NCBI RefSeq assembly: GCF_000685075.1
Contig: NZ_BAYD01000054.1
Coordinates: 1 to 64,000, forward strand
Direction of reading: 5' to 3'
Length of the DNA: 64,000 bases
DNA from: Paraburkholderia oxyphila NBRC 105797
Lineage (GTDB): Bacteria > Pseudomonadota > Gammaproteobacteria > Burkholderiales > Burkholderiaceae
In this document: positions 14,945 through 23,895 of the stretch, one piece after another
Position numbering within the stretch: position 1 is the first letter of the stretch
Layout: each line of letters opens with the position of its first letter
The notes under the pieces: model-generated
Told to the model about the DNA's origin: nothing
What the model saw: the letters and a program-made list of their open reading frames with translations, nothing else
Databases searched by the model: none
Translations under genes and position numbers: made by a program

Positions 14945-16591
14945 ATGAACGAAGAGGCTCAGACCAACGAAGGCACCGCAGCGGCAAGCGGCAACGGCAA
15001 GCACCGCAGCCCGAACGACCAGCCGTGCTTCGATCCCACCGCTTATGGCAACGGTCCCGACGACTTCGTGACCGACATGACCGAGAACGCCGCCATCACG
15101 CATCATGCGATCCAGATCGGCAGCGAGGTGATTGCCTATACAGCGACCGCGGGCCATCTCGTCACGGTCGACCCGAGCAGCTCGCAGCCCAACGCCAAGA
15201 TCTTCTACGTGGCGTTCACGAAGGACGGCGTACAGGCCCAGGACCGTCCCGTCACGTTCTTCTATAACGGCGGCCCGGGTTCCTCCTCGGTGTTCGTGCT
15301 GCTCGGTTCGTTCGCGCCCAGGCGCATCAAGACCTCCATGCCGGGCTTCACGCCGCCCGCGCCCTATACGCTCGAAGACAACCCCGACAGCCTGCTCGAC
15401 AAGAGCGATCTGGTCTTCATCAATCCGGTGGGAACGGGCTACTCGGCGGCCATCGCGCCGCATCACAACCGCGACTTCTGGGGCGTGGATCAGGACGCGG
15501 ATTCGCTCAAGCAGTTCATCAAACGCTACCTGAGCGCCAACGACCGCTGGAATTCCCCGAAGTTTCTTTACGGAGAATCGTACGGCACGGCGCGCAGCTG
15601 CGTGCTCGCGTATCGCCTTCACGAAGACGGCGTGGACCTGAACGGCATCACCTTGCAGTCTTCGATTCTGGACTACACGCAAAGCGGCAATCCGGTTGGC
15701 GCGCTGCCCACGGCGGCGGCCGACGCGTGGTATCACCAGCGTTTGGGTGTGAAGCCGGCGCCCAAGGATCTGCAGACGTTCGCGGCTCAGGTAGCGCAGT
15801 TCGCGCGCACCGACTACCGGGTCGCGCTGGAAAAATTCCCCGATCCGAAAAATCCGGCGATCCCCGCTACGCTGAAGACACTTTCGGAATACACGGGTAT
15901 CGACACGCAAACGCTGCAGGCCTGGGACCTCAACATCGCGGCCTACGACAGCCGCGGCAACTCGCTGTTCCTCACCACGCTGCTCAAGGACAAGGGCGTG
16001 GCGCTCGGCTCGTACGACGGCCGCGTGACCGCGATCGACACGGGCATTGCCGGCAACATCGATCCGAATTCCGGCGGCAACGACCCCACCATGACGGCGG
16101 TGAGCGGCGTGTACACGGCCATGTGGAACAGCTATCTGAACGAGACGCTCAAGTTCCGCACCAACTCGTCGTTCACGGACCTCAACGACCAGGCCTTCAA
16201 GAACTGGAACTTCAGTCACATCGACCCGACGGGCGCGCAAAAGGGCGTCGACGCGCAGGGCAATATCGTGCTCTACACGGCGGGCGACCTGGCCGCGGTG
16301 ATGGCGCTGAATCCGGATTTGCGCGTGCTCTCCGCCAACGGCTACTACGATTTCGTCACGCCGTTCTACCAGACCGTGATCGATTTGCAGAAGATGCCGC
16401 TCGTGGACCAGAAAGTGCGCAACAACCTGAGCGCGCGCTTCTATCCATCGGGACACATGGTGTATCTCGACGGCGCCTCGCGCACCGCGCTCAAGGCCGA
16501 TGTCGCGAAGCTCTACCAGACCGCGGTGGCCGACCGTCCGGCGGTCGCGCGCATCCGCGCGCTGCAGCGCATGAGCACGATGCACCACTGA
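14945..16591 (+). CDS. Serine carboxypeptidase family S10
   Basis: A 548-residue peptidase S10 protein. The ATG at 14945 follows AAGGAGA by four bases. The oxyanion loop FFYNGGPGSSSVFVLLGSF is conserved. The triad is Ser212 in GESYGTAR, Asp469 in GYYDFVTPF and His504 in YPSGHMVYLD, all in family order. S10 enzymes remove C-terminal residues, usually at acid pH. No signal peptide is evident from this start, so location is unclear. It follows the sedolisin gene in the same direction with no terminator between, suggesting joint peptide breakdown by an endopeptidase and an exopeptidase. Confidence 0.9.
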   Translation: MNEEAQTNEGTAAASGNGKHRSPNDQPCFDPTAYGNGPDDFVTDMTENAAITHHAIQIGSEVIAYTATAGHLVTVDPSSSQPNAKIFYVAFTKDGVQAQDRPVTFFYNGGPGSSSVFVLLGSFAPRRIKTSMPGFTPPAPYTLEDNPDSLLDKSDLVFINPVGTGYSAAIAPHHNRDFWGVDQDADSLKQFIKRYLSANDRWNSPKFLYGESYGTARSCVLAYRLHEDGVDLNGITLQSSILDYTQSGNPVGALPTAAADAWYHQRLGVKPAPKDLQTFAAQVAQFARTDYRVALEKFPDPKNPAIPATLKTLSEYTGIDTQTLQAWDLNIAAYDSRGNSLFLTTLLKDKGVALGSYDGRVTAIDTGIAGNIDPNSGGNDPTMTAVSGVYTAMWNSYLNETLKFRTNSSFTDLNDQAFKNWNFSHIDPTGAQKGVDAQGNIVLYTAGDLAAVMALNPDLRVLSANGYYDFVTPFYQTVIDLQKMPLVDQKVRNNLSARFYPSGHMVYLDGASRTALKADVAKLYQTAVADRPAVARIRALQRMSTMHH

Positions 16592-16647
16592 GGGCGCCAC
16601 GCCGCCTGGCGTGCAGCGGGTGCCGCGAGCGCAGCGGCGCGGCGTGA

Positions 16648-16681
16648 TGCGCCGTCGTGCGCGGTGGTGCGCCGTCGTGCG
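16648..16681. repeat. 14-bp direct repeat pair between convergent genes
   Basis: TGCGCCGTCGTGCG occurs at 16648-16661 and 16668-16681, a 20-bp period, in the short gap between the S10 peptidase and the deoxyribosyltransferase genes. No function is evident. Confidence 0.7.
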
Positions 16682-16690
16682 GCGGGGCGG

Positions 16691-17215
16691 CTAGTCCAGC
16701 CGTCCCCGCGCCATGGCCGCGAGGCACGCGCGCGCGTCGCCCGGCACGATGCGCGCCGCGCACGCGATCATGAGGTTTTTCGGCAGCCCGAAGTCCTCGA
16801 CGAGAAAACCGCGCTCGCAGACCCGGCCCTGCGCACTGGGGTGCGAAGGCACGCGCTCGATCAGCGTGCCGGTGTCGGCTGAATAAGCCCAGATCTCCTT
16901 GCCTAGTGCGGCGGCAAAGCCGATCTCGAAAGCCGTGCCCGAGTCAGGCTCGCCCGGGCCGCGAAAATCGTTGACATTGGCCATCACGATGTCCGCGCTG
17001 CGGATGGCGTCGATGTTGGCGCGGTAGATCCACGCGGCCTGGCGCGGGCCGTCGAGATCGGCGGGCACCTGTACGTCCAGCGGGTAAAGACCCTCGAAGC
17101 CGAAGTCGCCACATGCGGCGACGAGCTGTGCGCCGTATTCGAGCGCGTCGGGGCGAAACACGTCGAATCCCGCGAGATAGACGCGCGGGCGACGGGGCGG
17201 GGCGGCATGAGTCAT
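16691..17215 (-). CDS. Nucleoside 2-deoxyribosyltransferase family protein
   Basis: A 174-residue cytoplasmic protein. The start at 17215 is preceded on the minus strand by GGAGAAG about nine bases away; an upstream in-frame ATG is less likely. The family strand PRVYLAGFDVFRPDALEYG opens the protein, and the catalytic Glu motif DSGTAFEIGFAAALGKEIWAYS follows, with the metal/substrate-side segment SADIVMANVNDFRGPGEPD. These enzymes swap nucleobases on deoxyribonucleosides or hydrolyse damaged deoxynucleotides. It appears monocistronic and faces the S10 gene. Confidence 0.85.
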   Translation of the reverse strand: MTHAAPPRRPRVYLAGFDVFRPDALEYGAQLVAACGDFGFEGLYPLDVQVPADLDGPRQAAWIYRANIDAIRSADIVMANVNDFRGPGEPDSGTAFEIGFAAALGKEIWAYSADTGTLIERVPSHPSAQGRVCERGFLVEDFGLPKNLMIACAARIVPGDARACLAAMARGRLD

Positions 17216-17503
17216 GGCGTGCGCTTCTCCATGCAATGTATCCGATACGAAACTCGACCGATGATTGTAGCCCTGCACCGGGCGTGCCCACAGATTCGGC
17301 CTTGCTTACATAATGGTGACAGTGCCGATTGCGTGCCGCTACGATTGTCCACTTTCCATTCACTGCAAGGCAGGGGCGTGGCCGGTAACATCGCGCCTGC
17401 AACGCCAGGCATAAGACCCGATTTTCCTGGCCGGTGCAGCGATGGCTCGCATGAACAACGCACGACCAACGCATGCAAGCGCCAGACCCATGATGGGGAG
17501 ACC

Positions 17504-17978
17504 ATGAATACCCTTACCAGCGGCCTTGCGAGCGCCCAACGGCAGCAGCTCGAATCCCGGGCCTACGCGAAAGCGACACTGCACCTGTTGCCCTTTCTCT
17601 TTCTTTGCTACGTTGCGGCCTATCTCGACCGCGTGAACGTCGGCTTCGCCAGGCTGCAGATGCTGAGCGACCTGCAATTCAGCGAGACCGTCTACGGCCT
17701 CGGGGCGGGGATCTTTTTCATCGGCTATTTCTTCTTCGAAGTCCCAGGCAATCTGCTCATGCATCGCGTGGGCGCGCGCAGGTGGATCGCGCGCATCATG
17801 CTCACGTGGGCGGTGATATCGGCGGCCTCGCTGTTCGTTAAGATGCCCACCCAGTTTCATCGGCTGGATGAAGGACGTCACGCATAGCACCAACGCGGGC
17901 ATGTACTGCGTGGCGGCGGCGATGGTGCTGGGCGCCGCGCTCTCGCTGCCGCAGCCGAAGGAGATCGTCAACGGCTGA
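17504..17978 (+). pseudogene. MFS transporter (anion:cation symporter family), internally deleted
   Basis: From ATG 17504 the frame encodes the first 110 or so residues of an ACS-type major facilitator (LLPFLFLCYVAAYLDRVNVGFA, GLGAGIFFIGYFFFEVPGNLLMHRVGARRWIARIM, LFVKMPTQF). It then breaks near 17857 and ends at 17887. In another frame, directly from the break, comes a typical MFS C-terminus: FIGWMKDVTHSTNAGMYCVAAAM...EIVNG, ending at 17978. Roughly 280 residues of the middle are missing, so this is one gene with a large internal deletion that shifts frame, not two genes. A strong terminator still follows it. Confidence 0.88.
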
Positions 17979-18008
17979 GCACGCGAGGCGGACCCATGCG
18001 ACGCGAAT

Positions 18009-18036
18009 GCAGCGGCTGCGGCCGCTGCTTTTTTTT
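18009..18036 (+). terminator. Intrinsic terminator after the MFS remnant
   Basis: The 7-bp stem GCAGCGG (18009-18015) with CCGCTGC (18022-18028) has a 6-base loop and eight T residues after it. It is apparently the original terminator of the decayed transporter gene. Confidence 0.9.
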
Positions 18037-18177
18037 CGCCTTGCGTTTCTCGCGACGGCGCCCGCGCGCTAACATCGCATTGGGCGGCGCGCCGTGCGAG
18101 CCATGCGGATCGGGCGCGTTGTGCAGGGCGCATCACTTCACGAATCGAAACGTCCATCGGGCATGGGGGAGCGAGTC

Positions 18178-19116
18178 ATGAACCGGCTCAAGCGCGTGGC
18201 GAAGGGGCGGTGCCGGGCGTTGCGCAGTCTCGCCGGCGCGGCAATGCTGGCGCTGCCGTTGCTATTGCTGCAACCGGCTGGCGCACAGGTTGCGCAGCCC
18301 ACGCTCGATAAGGTCCGCGCCGCGAACATGATTGCAATCGGCTATCGCGAGACGTCCGTGCCATTCTCGTATGTGGATGCGAACGGCAATGTGATCGGCT
18401 TTTCGCAGGACATCTGCAATCATGTCGTCGATGCGATAAAGGCGCAGATGCATCGCCCGAATCTGCAGGTTCGCTTCATTCCCGTGACTTCGCAGAACCG
18501 CATTCCGCTCGTGCAGAACGGCACCGTCGATCTCGAATGCGGCGTCACCACCAATCTGCAGGCGCGCCACAGCCAGGTGACGTTTTCCGATACGTTCTTC
18601 ATTGCGAGCACGCGGCTCTTGACGCGCAAGGACTCGGGCATCCACGACTTCGGCGATCTCGTGGGCAAGACCGTGCTCACCAATCAGGGCACGACGTCCG
18701 AGACGATCCTGCGCCGCATGAATCTCGAGAAGCATATGAACATGCAGGTGATCAGCGCGAAGGACTACCGGCAGGGGCGCGAGATACTCGAATCGGGGCG
18801 CGCGGTTGCGTACATGATGGACGACGTGCTGCTCGCCGGCACGCGCTCGCTGACCGCGCATCCGTCCGACTGGGTGATCGTCGGCACGCCACAATCCTGG
18901 GAGCCCTATGCATTCATGCTGCGCAACGGCGATCCGGCTTTCCAGCAACTCGTGAACGAGACGATGAGCGCGCTCATGAAGAGCGGGCAGATCGGCGCGC
19001 TCTATACGAAGTGGTTCGAGCAGCCGGTGCCGCCCAAGGGCGTGAACTTTCACTTTCCGATGAGCGATACGCTGCGCGCGCTCTACGCGGCGCCGAACGA
19101 CCGCGCGCTCGATTGA
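18178..19116 (+). CDS. ABC transporter substrate-binding protein, glutamate/aspartate type (GltI-like)
   Basis: A 312-residue periplasmic binding protein. The ATG at 18178 follows GGGGGAG at good spacing, and a signal peptide covers about residues 1-37 (SLAGAAMLALPLLLLQPAGAQ). The family 3 solute-binding core is clear: VRAANMIAIGYRETSVPFSYVDANGNVIGFSQDIC, ECGVTTNLQARHSQVTFSDTFF and GKTVLTNQGTTSETILR. These are typical of acidic amino-acid receptors such as GltI/AatJ. No permease or ATPase gene is next to it, so it is either an orphan receptor or serves a transporter encoded elsewhere. Confidence 0.88.
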   Translation: MNRLKRVAKGRCRALRSLAGAAMLALPLLLLQPAGAQVAQPTLDKVRAANMIAIGYRETSVPFSYVDANGNVIGFSQDICNHVVDAIKAQMHRPNLQVRFIPVTSQNRIPLVQNGTVDLECGVTTNLQARHSQVTFSDTFFIASTRLLTRKDSGIHDFGDLVGKTVLTNQGTTSETILRRMNLEKHMNMQVISAKDYRQGREILESGRAVAYMMDDVLLAGTRSLTAHPSDWVIVGTPQSWEPYAFMLRNGDPAFQQLVNETMSALMKSGQIGALYTKWFEQPVPPKGVNFHFPMSDTLRALYAAPNDRALD

Positions 19117-19303
19117 TGGCGTGGTTGTCCTGCGGGCTCGTGCCATGTACACAAGCCGGGGCTTTGCCGTCCGCCGTGCAGACGTGAGATGATGCCGGTC
19201 CCGGCGCGCGCGGGCGGTGCGCGTCGTCAAGCCCAGACTGGCAAGGTGCCGTGCTCGATGGCCATGGCCCATGCGTGCGGCGAATCAATGAACGGGAGCG
19301 GAC

Positions 19304-20545
19304 ATGCAGGAAGCAGGCAACACAGTGGTGATCGTCGGGGCAGGGCACGCGGGCGGCAACGCGGCGGCGCTGCTGCGCCAGTACGGTTTCGAGGGGCGCA
19401 TCGTGCTGGTGGGCGAAGAGCCGGTGCCGCCGTATCATCGTCCGCCGCTGAGCAAGACCTACCTGAAAGGCGAGGCCGATCTCGAGCGGCTCTGGCTCAA
19501 GCCGCGCCAGTTCTACGACGATCAGCGCATCGAACTGAAGCTCGGCGCGAGCGCGCAATCGCTCGACCGCGCGAGCCACACGCTGACGCTCAGCGACGGT
19601 ACCGCGCTGCACTACGACAAGCTCATTCTCGCGACCGGCTCGACGCCGCGTGCCTTGACATTGCCGGGACACGACCTCGCGGGCATCGTGGCGCTGCGCT
19701 CGCTCGCCGACGCCGACGTGCTGCGCGAGCGCGTGAAGCCCGGCGAGCGGCTCGTGGTGATCGGCGCGGGCTACATCGGCCTCGAGGCCGCGGCCGCCGC
19801 CCGTCAACTGGGGCACGAGGTGACGGTGCTCGAGGCCGCGCCGCGCGTGCTGGGGCGCGTGACCGGCGAGACGGTCTCCACGTTCTACGAGAACGAACAT
19901 CGCGCGCAGGGCGTCGACCTGCGCCTGAATTCGAAGATCGAGGCGTTCGTGGGCGAGCACGGCAAGCTCACGGGCGTGAAGCTCGCGGGCGGCGAGATCG
20001 TGCCCGCCACGCTCGCGCTGATCGGCATCGGCATCACGCCGAACGTCACGCTCGCCCAGGTGGCCGGCATCGCGTGCGCCAACGGCATCGAGGTCGATGA
20101 GGACGCGCGCACGTCGGACCCCGACGTGTTCGCCATTGGCGACTGCGCGAGCCGGCCGCTCGCGCACTACAGCCGCACGGGCCGGCTCGAGAGCGTGCAC
20201 AACGCGGTGGAGCAGGCGAAGCTCGCCGCTTCGGCCATCGTCGGGAAGGCGCGGCCCGCGTGCGACGCGCCGTGGTTCTGGTCCGATCAGTACGACCTGA
20301 AGCTGCAGACGGTGGGGCTGCACGAGGGTTACGACGAAACCGTCGTGCGCGGCGACCCGGCCGCGCGCCGCTTCGCTGTCTACTACCTGAAGGACGGCGC
20401 GCTGCTGGCGGTCGATGCGGTGAGCTCGATGCCGGATTTCCTGTGCGGCAAGAAGCTCGTGGGCTCGGGCAAGCGGCTCGATCTCGCCGCGCTGCGCGAC
20501 CCGGCCACGGATCTCGGCAAGTTCGCGGCGGCGGCGCTGGCGTAG
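19304..20545 (+). CDS. NAD(P)H-dependent ferredoxin/rubredoxin reductase family flavoprotein
   Basis: A 413-residue FAD-dependent pyridine nucleotide-disulfide oxidoreductase of the putidaredoxin-reductase type. FAD binding is at VVIVGAGHAGGNAAALLR (residues 8-25), with PPYHRPPLSKTYL nearby. NAD binding is at LVVIGAGYIGLEAAAAARQLG. A second FAD motif is TSDPDVFAIGDCAS, and a reductase C-terminal domain follows (FWSDQYDLKLQTVG). It lacks the redox-active CxxxxC of disulfide reductases, as expected for electron-transfer reductases. GGGAGC precedes the start. No partner ferredoxin or oxygenase is adjacent, so its physiological acceptor is unknown. Confidence 0.88.
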   Translation: MQEAGNTVVIVGAGHAGGNAAALLRQYGFEGRIVLVGEEPVPPYHRPPLSKTYLKGEADLERLWLKPRQFYDDQRIELKLGASAQSLDRASHTLTLSDGTALHYDKLILATGSTPRALTLPGHDLAGIVALRSLADADVLRERVKPGERLVVIGAGYIGLEAAAAARQLGHEVTVLEAAPRVLGRVTGETVSTFYENEHRAQGVDLRLNSKIEAFVGEHGKLTGVKLAGGEIVPATLALIGIGITPNVTLAQVAGIACANGIEVDEDARTSDPDVFAIGDCASRPLAHYSRTGRLESVHNAVEQAKLAASAIVGKARPACDAPWFWSDQYDLKLQTVGLHEGYDETVVRGDPAARRFAVYYLKDGALLAVDAVSSMPDFLCGKKLVGSGKRLDLAALRDPATDLGKFAAAALA

Positions 20546-20712
20546 CGCGCGAGCGCACCTTGAATTGCGGGGCTTGCTATTTGGCGAAGTTTTGATCTGC
20601 GTGCCGGGGCGCGGGGGCGGTGCTGCACTATCATCGCGGGCGCGACGGATCCGGGCGTTCTGGCTCGTCCGTCCGTCTCGAATATCGCAGCCACGCCAAC
20701 AAGGTCCGCACG

Positions 20713-21990
20713 GTGCATGCATCCGATCATCCAGAATCGCGTCCCGCTCCTGAAGTTTCCGGGTTTTCCGATACGCAACGCGGCAGCCACGCGGCCAGTT
20801 TCGCGCGCGTGGACGCCCCTTGCCTTGAAGGCCCCGAGGGCATCCGCTACGACTTCAACTACGGGTGCCGTGTGCAGGTGCCGGTGGCGGGCTGGCGCGT
20901 GCGCATGGTCGATCTCGACACGCAGAACCTCGTGTTCGACGCCGCGCCTGCGGCCGGCGAGATCGTGGCGAGCCGCCGCAAATACTTCGTGCGATTCCTG
21001 CTGGAGGTGTTCGACGGCACCCGGCTGGTCTTCTCCCATGCATTCGATGCCGCCGACAAGCACGTCTGGATGACCATCGGCTCGGGCGCGCTGGGCGACG
21101 CGATCGCCTGGGTGCCGGCTATCGAGGCCTTTCGGCAGCGACACGCCTGCTCGGTGACGGTGCAGATGCGGCCATGGCTGCACGCGCTGTTCGAAGCCGG
21201 CTATCCGGCGCTGCGTTTCGTATCGGAAATGCCCGAGGCTTCCGGTACCCTGGACGACGACGGCAAGCCCATCTATGCAACCTACCGCGTGGGCTGCTTT
21301 TCGCCGTATGCCGACCGCGATCACCAGCCCACCGATCCGCGCGTGAGCAGCCTGCAAGACTTTGCCTCCTATCTGCTGGGCGTGCCGGCGGTGGAGCGGC
21401 GCACCCACGTCGTAGTGGCCGACCGCTCGCGCACCGTGGCGCAGCCCTATGTGTGCATCGCGGCACAGGCCTCGACGCAGTGCAAATACTGGAACAATCC
21501 GGACGGCTGGCGCAGGCTGGTCGCGCACCTGAAGGCGCGCGGCTATCGCGTGCTGTGCATCGACCGGGATCGCGAATATGGCCTGCCCGGCGCGCTTAAC
21601 ACGATGCCGGAAGGCGCCGAGGACTTCACCGGCGAGCGGCCCCTGCAGGAACGCGCGAGTCTGCTCGCGCACGCGGACTTCTTCGTCGGGCTGAGCAGCG
21701 GACTCTCCTGGCTTGCGTGGGCGGTGGGGGCGCCTGTGGTCATGATCAGCGGCTTTTCGCATCCGAAAAACGAGTTCCATACACCGTGGCGCGTGATCAA
21801 TTTTCATGGCTGCAATAGCTGCTACAACGACAGCACAGTCGAGTTCGACAGCGACTTCGGCTGGTGTCCGCGCCACGCGGGCGACGCGCTGCGCTATCAG
21901 TGCACGACCGTGATCACCGCGGGCCAGGTCATCAGCGTGGTGGAAGAGCTGATCGCAGCGCGTGGCGCATCGTTAAGGGGCGTGTCTTGA
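20713..21990 (+). CDS. Autotransporter strand-loop-strand O-heptosyltransferase (BAHT/TibC family)
   Basis: About 425 residues from a GTG start at 20713, chosen because AAGG precedes it and nothing upstream looks family-like; the frame is open to 20620. The GT-B body shows GIRYDFNYGCRV, MTIGSGALGDAIAWVPAIEAF and the donor-site region HADFFVGLSSGLSWLAWAVGAPVVMISGF. The C-terminal iron-binding cysteines typical of the family are Cys367, Cys370, Cys385 and Cys397 (CNSC, GWCPRH, RYQC). These enzymes transfer heptose from ADP-heptose to serines of self-associating autotransporter adhesins in the cytoplasm. No autotransporter gene is in the window. Confidence 0.88.
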   Translation: MHASDHPESRPAPEVSGFSDTQRGSHAASFARVDAPCLEGPEGIRYDFNYGCRVQVPVAGWRVRMVDLDTQNLVFDAAPAAGEIVASRRKYFVRFLLEVFDGTRLVFSHAFDAADKHVWMTIGSGALGDAIAWVPAIEAFRQRHACSVTVQMRPWLHALFEAGYPALRFVSEMPEASGTLDDDGKPIYATYRVGCFSPYADRDHQPTDPRVSSLQDFASYLLGVPAVERRTHVVVADRSRTVAQPYVCIAAQASTQCKYWNNPDGWRRLVAHLKARGYRVLCIDRDREYGLPGALNTMPEGAEDFTGERPLQERASLLAHADFFVGLSSGLSWLAWAVGAPVVMISGFSHPKNEFHTPWRVINFHGCNSCYNDSTVEFDSDFGWCPRHAGDALRYQCTTVITAGQVISVVEELIAARGASLRGVS

Positions 21991-22050
21991 CTCTCGGCTA
22001 AAATGCAGGCGCGCGCCGGTGCGGCGCCGCAACCCGAGGAGATCGAAGCG

Positions 22051-22932
22051 ATGGAACAACGCTCCCGTTTCGGCGCGAGCCTGCTGCCTTATCTGCTGGT
22101 CGGCCCACAACTCGCGGTCACGGCCGTATTCTTTCTCTGGCCCGCGGGCGTCGCGCTCCTGCAATCCACCGAGGCCGAAGACGCCTTCGGCACCTCCTCG
22201 GAATTCGTCGGCTTCGCGAATTTCGCGCATCTGTTCAAAGACCCGCTGTATCTGGATTCCATCAAGACGACGGTCGTCTTTGCCGCGCTCGTGACCGTGT
22301 GCGGCCTCGTGCTCTCGCTCGTGCTCGCCGCCATGGCGCATCATGTCACGCGCGGCAAGCGCTTTTACCAGACCTTCCTGATCTGGCCGTACGCGGTGGC
22401 GCCGGTGATCGCGGCGGTGCTCTGGGGCTTTCTCTTCAATCCGAGCATCGGCCTCGTGACTTACACGCTCGCGCGCGTGCATGTCGTATGGAATCACGCG
22501 CTCAATCCAGGGCAGGCCATGACGCTCGTGGTGGTGGCGTCCGTGTGGCAGCAGATCAGCTATAACTTCCTGTTTTTCTACGCGGGGCTGCAGGCCATTC
22601 CGCAGTCGCTCTTCGAGGCCGCGGCCATCGACGGAGCGGGGCCGGTGCGGCGCTTCTTCGGCATTGCCTTGCCGCTGCTCTCGCCCACGAGTTTCTTTCT
22701 GCTCGTCGTGAATGTGGTCTACGCACTGTTCGACACTTTCCCGGTGATCGACGCGGCGACGGGCGGCGGCCCAGGGCAGGCTACGCGTACGCTCGTCTAC
22801 AAGATCTTCGACGAAGGCTTTCGCGGGCTCGATATCGGCAGCTCGGGCGCGCAGTCCGTGGTGCTGATGCTGCTCGTCACGGCGCTCACGATCTTCCAGT
22901 TCCGCTTCATCGAACGGCGGGTCCAGTATTAG
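22051..22932 (+). CDS. ugpA: Glycerol-3-phosphate ABC transporter permease UgpA
   Basis: A 293-residue inner-membrane permease; the ATG at 22051 follows GAGGAG. Six hydrophobic segments and the permease EAA loop FEAAAIDGAGPVRRFFGIALPLL are present, as is the Ugp-typical GGGPGQATRTLVYKIFDEGFR. It pairs with ugpE 13 bp downstream and the ATPase ugpC to import sn-glycerol-3-phosphate or glycerophosphodiesters. The usual first gene, ugpB for the binding protein, is missing. Only 60 bp separate this gene from the heptosyltransferase. Confidence 0.92.
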   Translation: MEQRSRFGASLLPYLLVGPQLAVTAVFFLWPAGVALLQSTEAEDAFGTSSEFVGFANFAHLFKDPLYLDSIKTTVVFAALVTVCGLVLSLVLAAMAHHVTRGKRFYQTFLIWPYAVAPVIAAVLWGFLFNPSIGLVTYTLARVHVVWNHALNPGQAMTLVVVASVWQQISYNFLFFYAGLQAIPQSLFEAAAIDGAGPVRRFFGIALPLLSPTSFFLLVVNVVYALFDTFPVIDAATGGGPGQATRTLVYKIFDEGFRGLDIGSSGAQSVVLMLLVTALTIFQFRFIERRVQY

Positions 22933-22945
22933 GGGTTGCTCACCT

Positions 22946-23791
22946 ATGATCGAGAACCGCAAATACTTCAACCTCTTCTGCCACGCGATGCTGTTGCTCG
23001 GCGTGGCCGTGGTGGCGTTTCCCGTCTATGTCGCGTTCTGCGCGGCGACGATGAACGCGCAACAGGTCTTTTCGGTGCCGCTTTCGCTCGTGCCCAGCAC
23101 GCATCTGCTCGAGAACGCGGCAACGGTCTGGAACGTGGGCACGGGTAATGCCGCGAGCCCGTTCGGCAAGATGCTGCTCAACAGCGTCATCACGGCGCTG
23201 GTGATCTCGGTGGGCAAGATCGCGATCTCCATCATTTCCGCCTATGCGATCGTGTTTTTCCGCTTCCCGTTTCGGCGCCTTTCGTTCTGGCTCATCTTCG
23301 TGACGCTGATGCTGCCCGTGGAAGTGCGCATCTTTCCCACGGTGCAGGTCGCGGCCACGCTGCATCTCACCAACACCTATGCGGGGCTCACGCTGCCGCT
23401 GATCGCCTCGGCCACCGCCACGTTTCTGTTTCGCCAGTTCTTTCTCACGCTGCCCAACGAGCTGATCGAGGCGGCGCGCATCGACGGAGCGGGTCCGCTG
23501 CGCTTCTTCTGGGACGTGGTGCTGCCGCTTTCGAAGACCAATATCGCGTCGCTCTTCGTCATCACGTTCATCTACGGCTGGAACCAGTACTTGTGGCCGA
23601 TCCTGATGTCGAGCACGGCGTCCATGACGACTTCCGTGGTCGGCATCAAGAGCATGATCGCGAGCGGCGACGCGGCCACGCAATGGCATCTCGTGATGTG
23701 CGCGACGATGATCGCGATGCTGCCGCCGCTCGTCGTGGTGCTGGCGATGCAGCGCTGGTTCGTGCGCGGGCTAGTGGATGTGGAGAAGTGA
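22946..23791 (+). CDS. ugpE: Glycerol-3-phosphate ABC transporter permease UgpE
   Basis: A 281-residue permease with six membrane segments. The N-terminus is MIENRKYFNLFCHAMLLLGV and the EAA loop is IEAARIDGAGPLRFFWDVVLPL. It also has the C-terminal YGWNQYLWPIL typical of the carbohydrate-family second permease. It is the partner of UgpA for glycerol-3-phosphate uptake and is co-transcribed with ugpA (13-bp gap) and ugpC. The roughly 100-bp gap to ugpC contains degenerate AACGAA-type repeats. Confidence 0.92.
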   Translation: MIENRKYFNLFCHAMLLLGVAVVAFPVYVAFCAATMNAQQVFSVPLSLVPSTHLLENAATVWNVGTGNAASPFGKMLLNSVITALVISVGKIAISIISAYAIVFFRFPFRRLSFWLIFVTLMLPVEVRIFPTVQVAATLHLTNTYAGLTLPLIASATATFLFRQFFLTLPNELIEAARIDGAGPLRFFWDVVLPLSKTNIASLFVITFIYGWNQYLWPILMSSTASMTTSVVGIKSMIASGDAATQWHLVMCATMIAMLPPLVVVLAMQRWFVRGLVDVEK

Positions 23792-23829
23792 CGCGTGATG
23801 ATGAAGGCGAGGCATATCGGGCAGACGGT

Positions 23830-23881
23830 GAACGAACAAGCGAACGAGCCAACGAAACATCGAACGAAACTTCAAACGAGT
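23830..23881. repeat. Degenerate short tandem repeats between ugpE and ugpC
   Basis: Units resembling ACGAAC/ACGAAA recur about six times in 50 bases (23830-23881), immediately before the ugpC ribosome site. The block is purine-rich and non-coding in context. Confidence 0.6.
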
Positions 23882-23895
23882 GAGCGGGAGACGGC

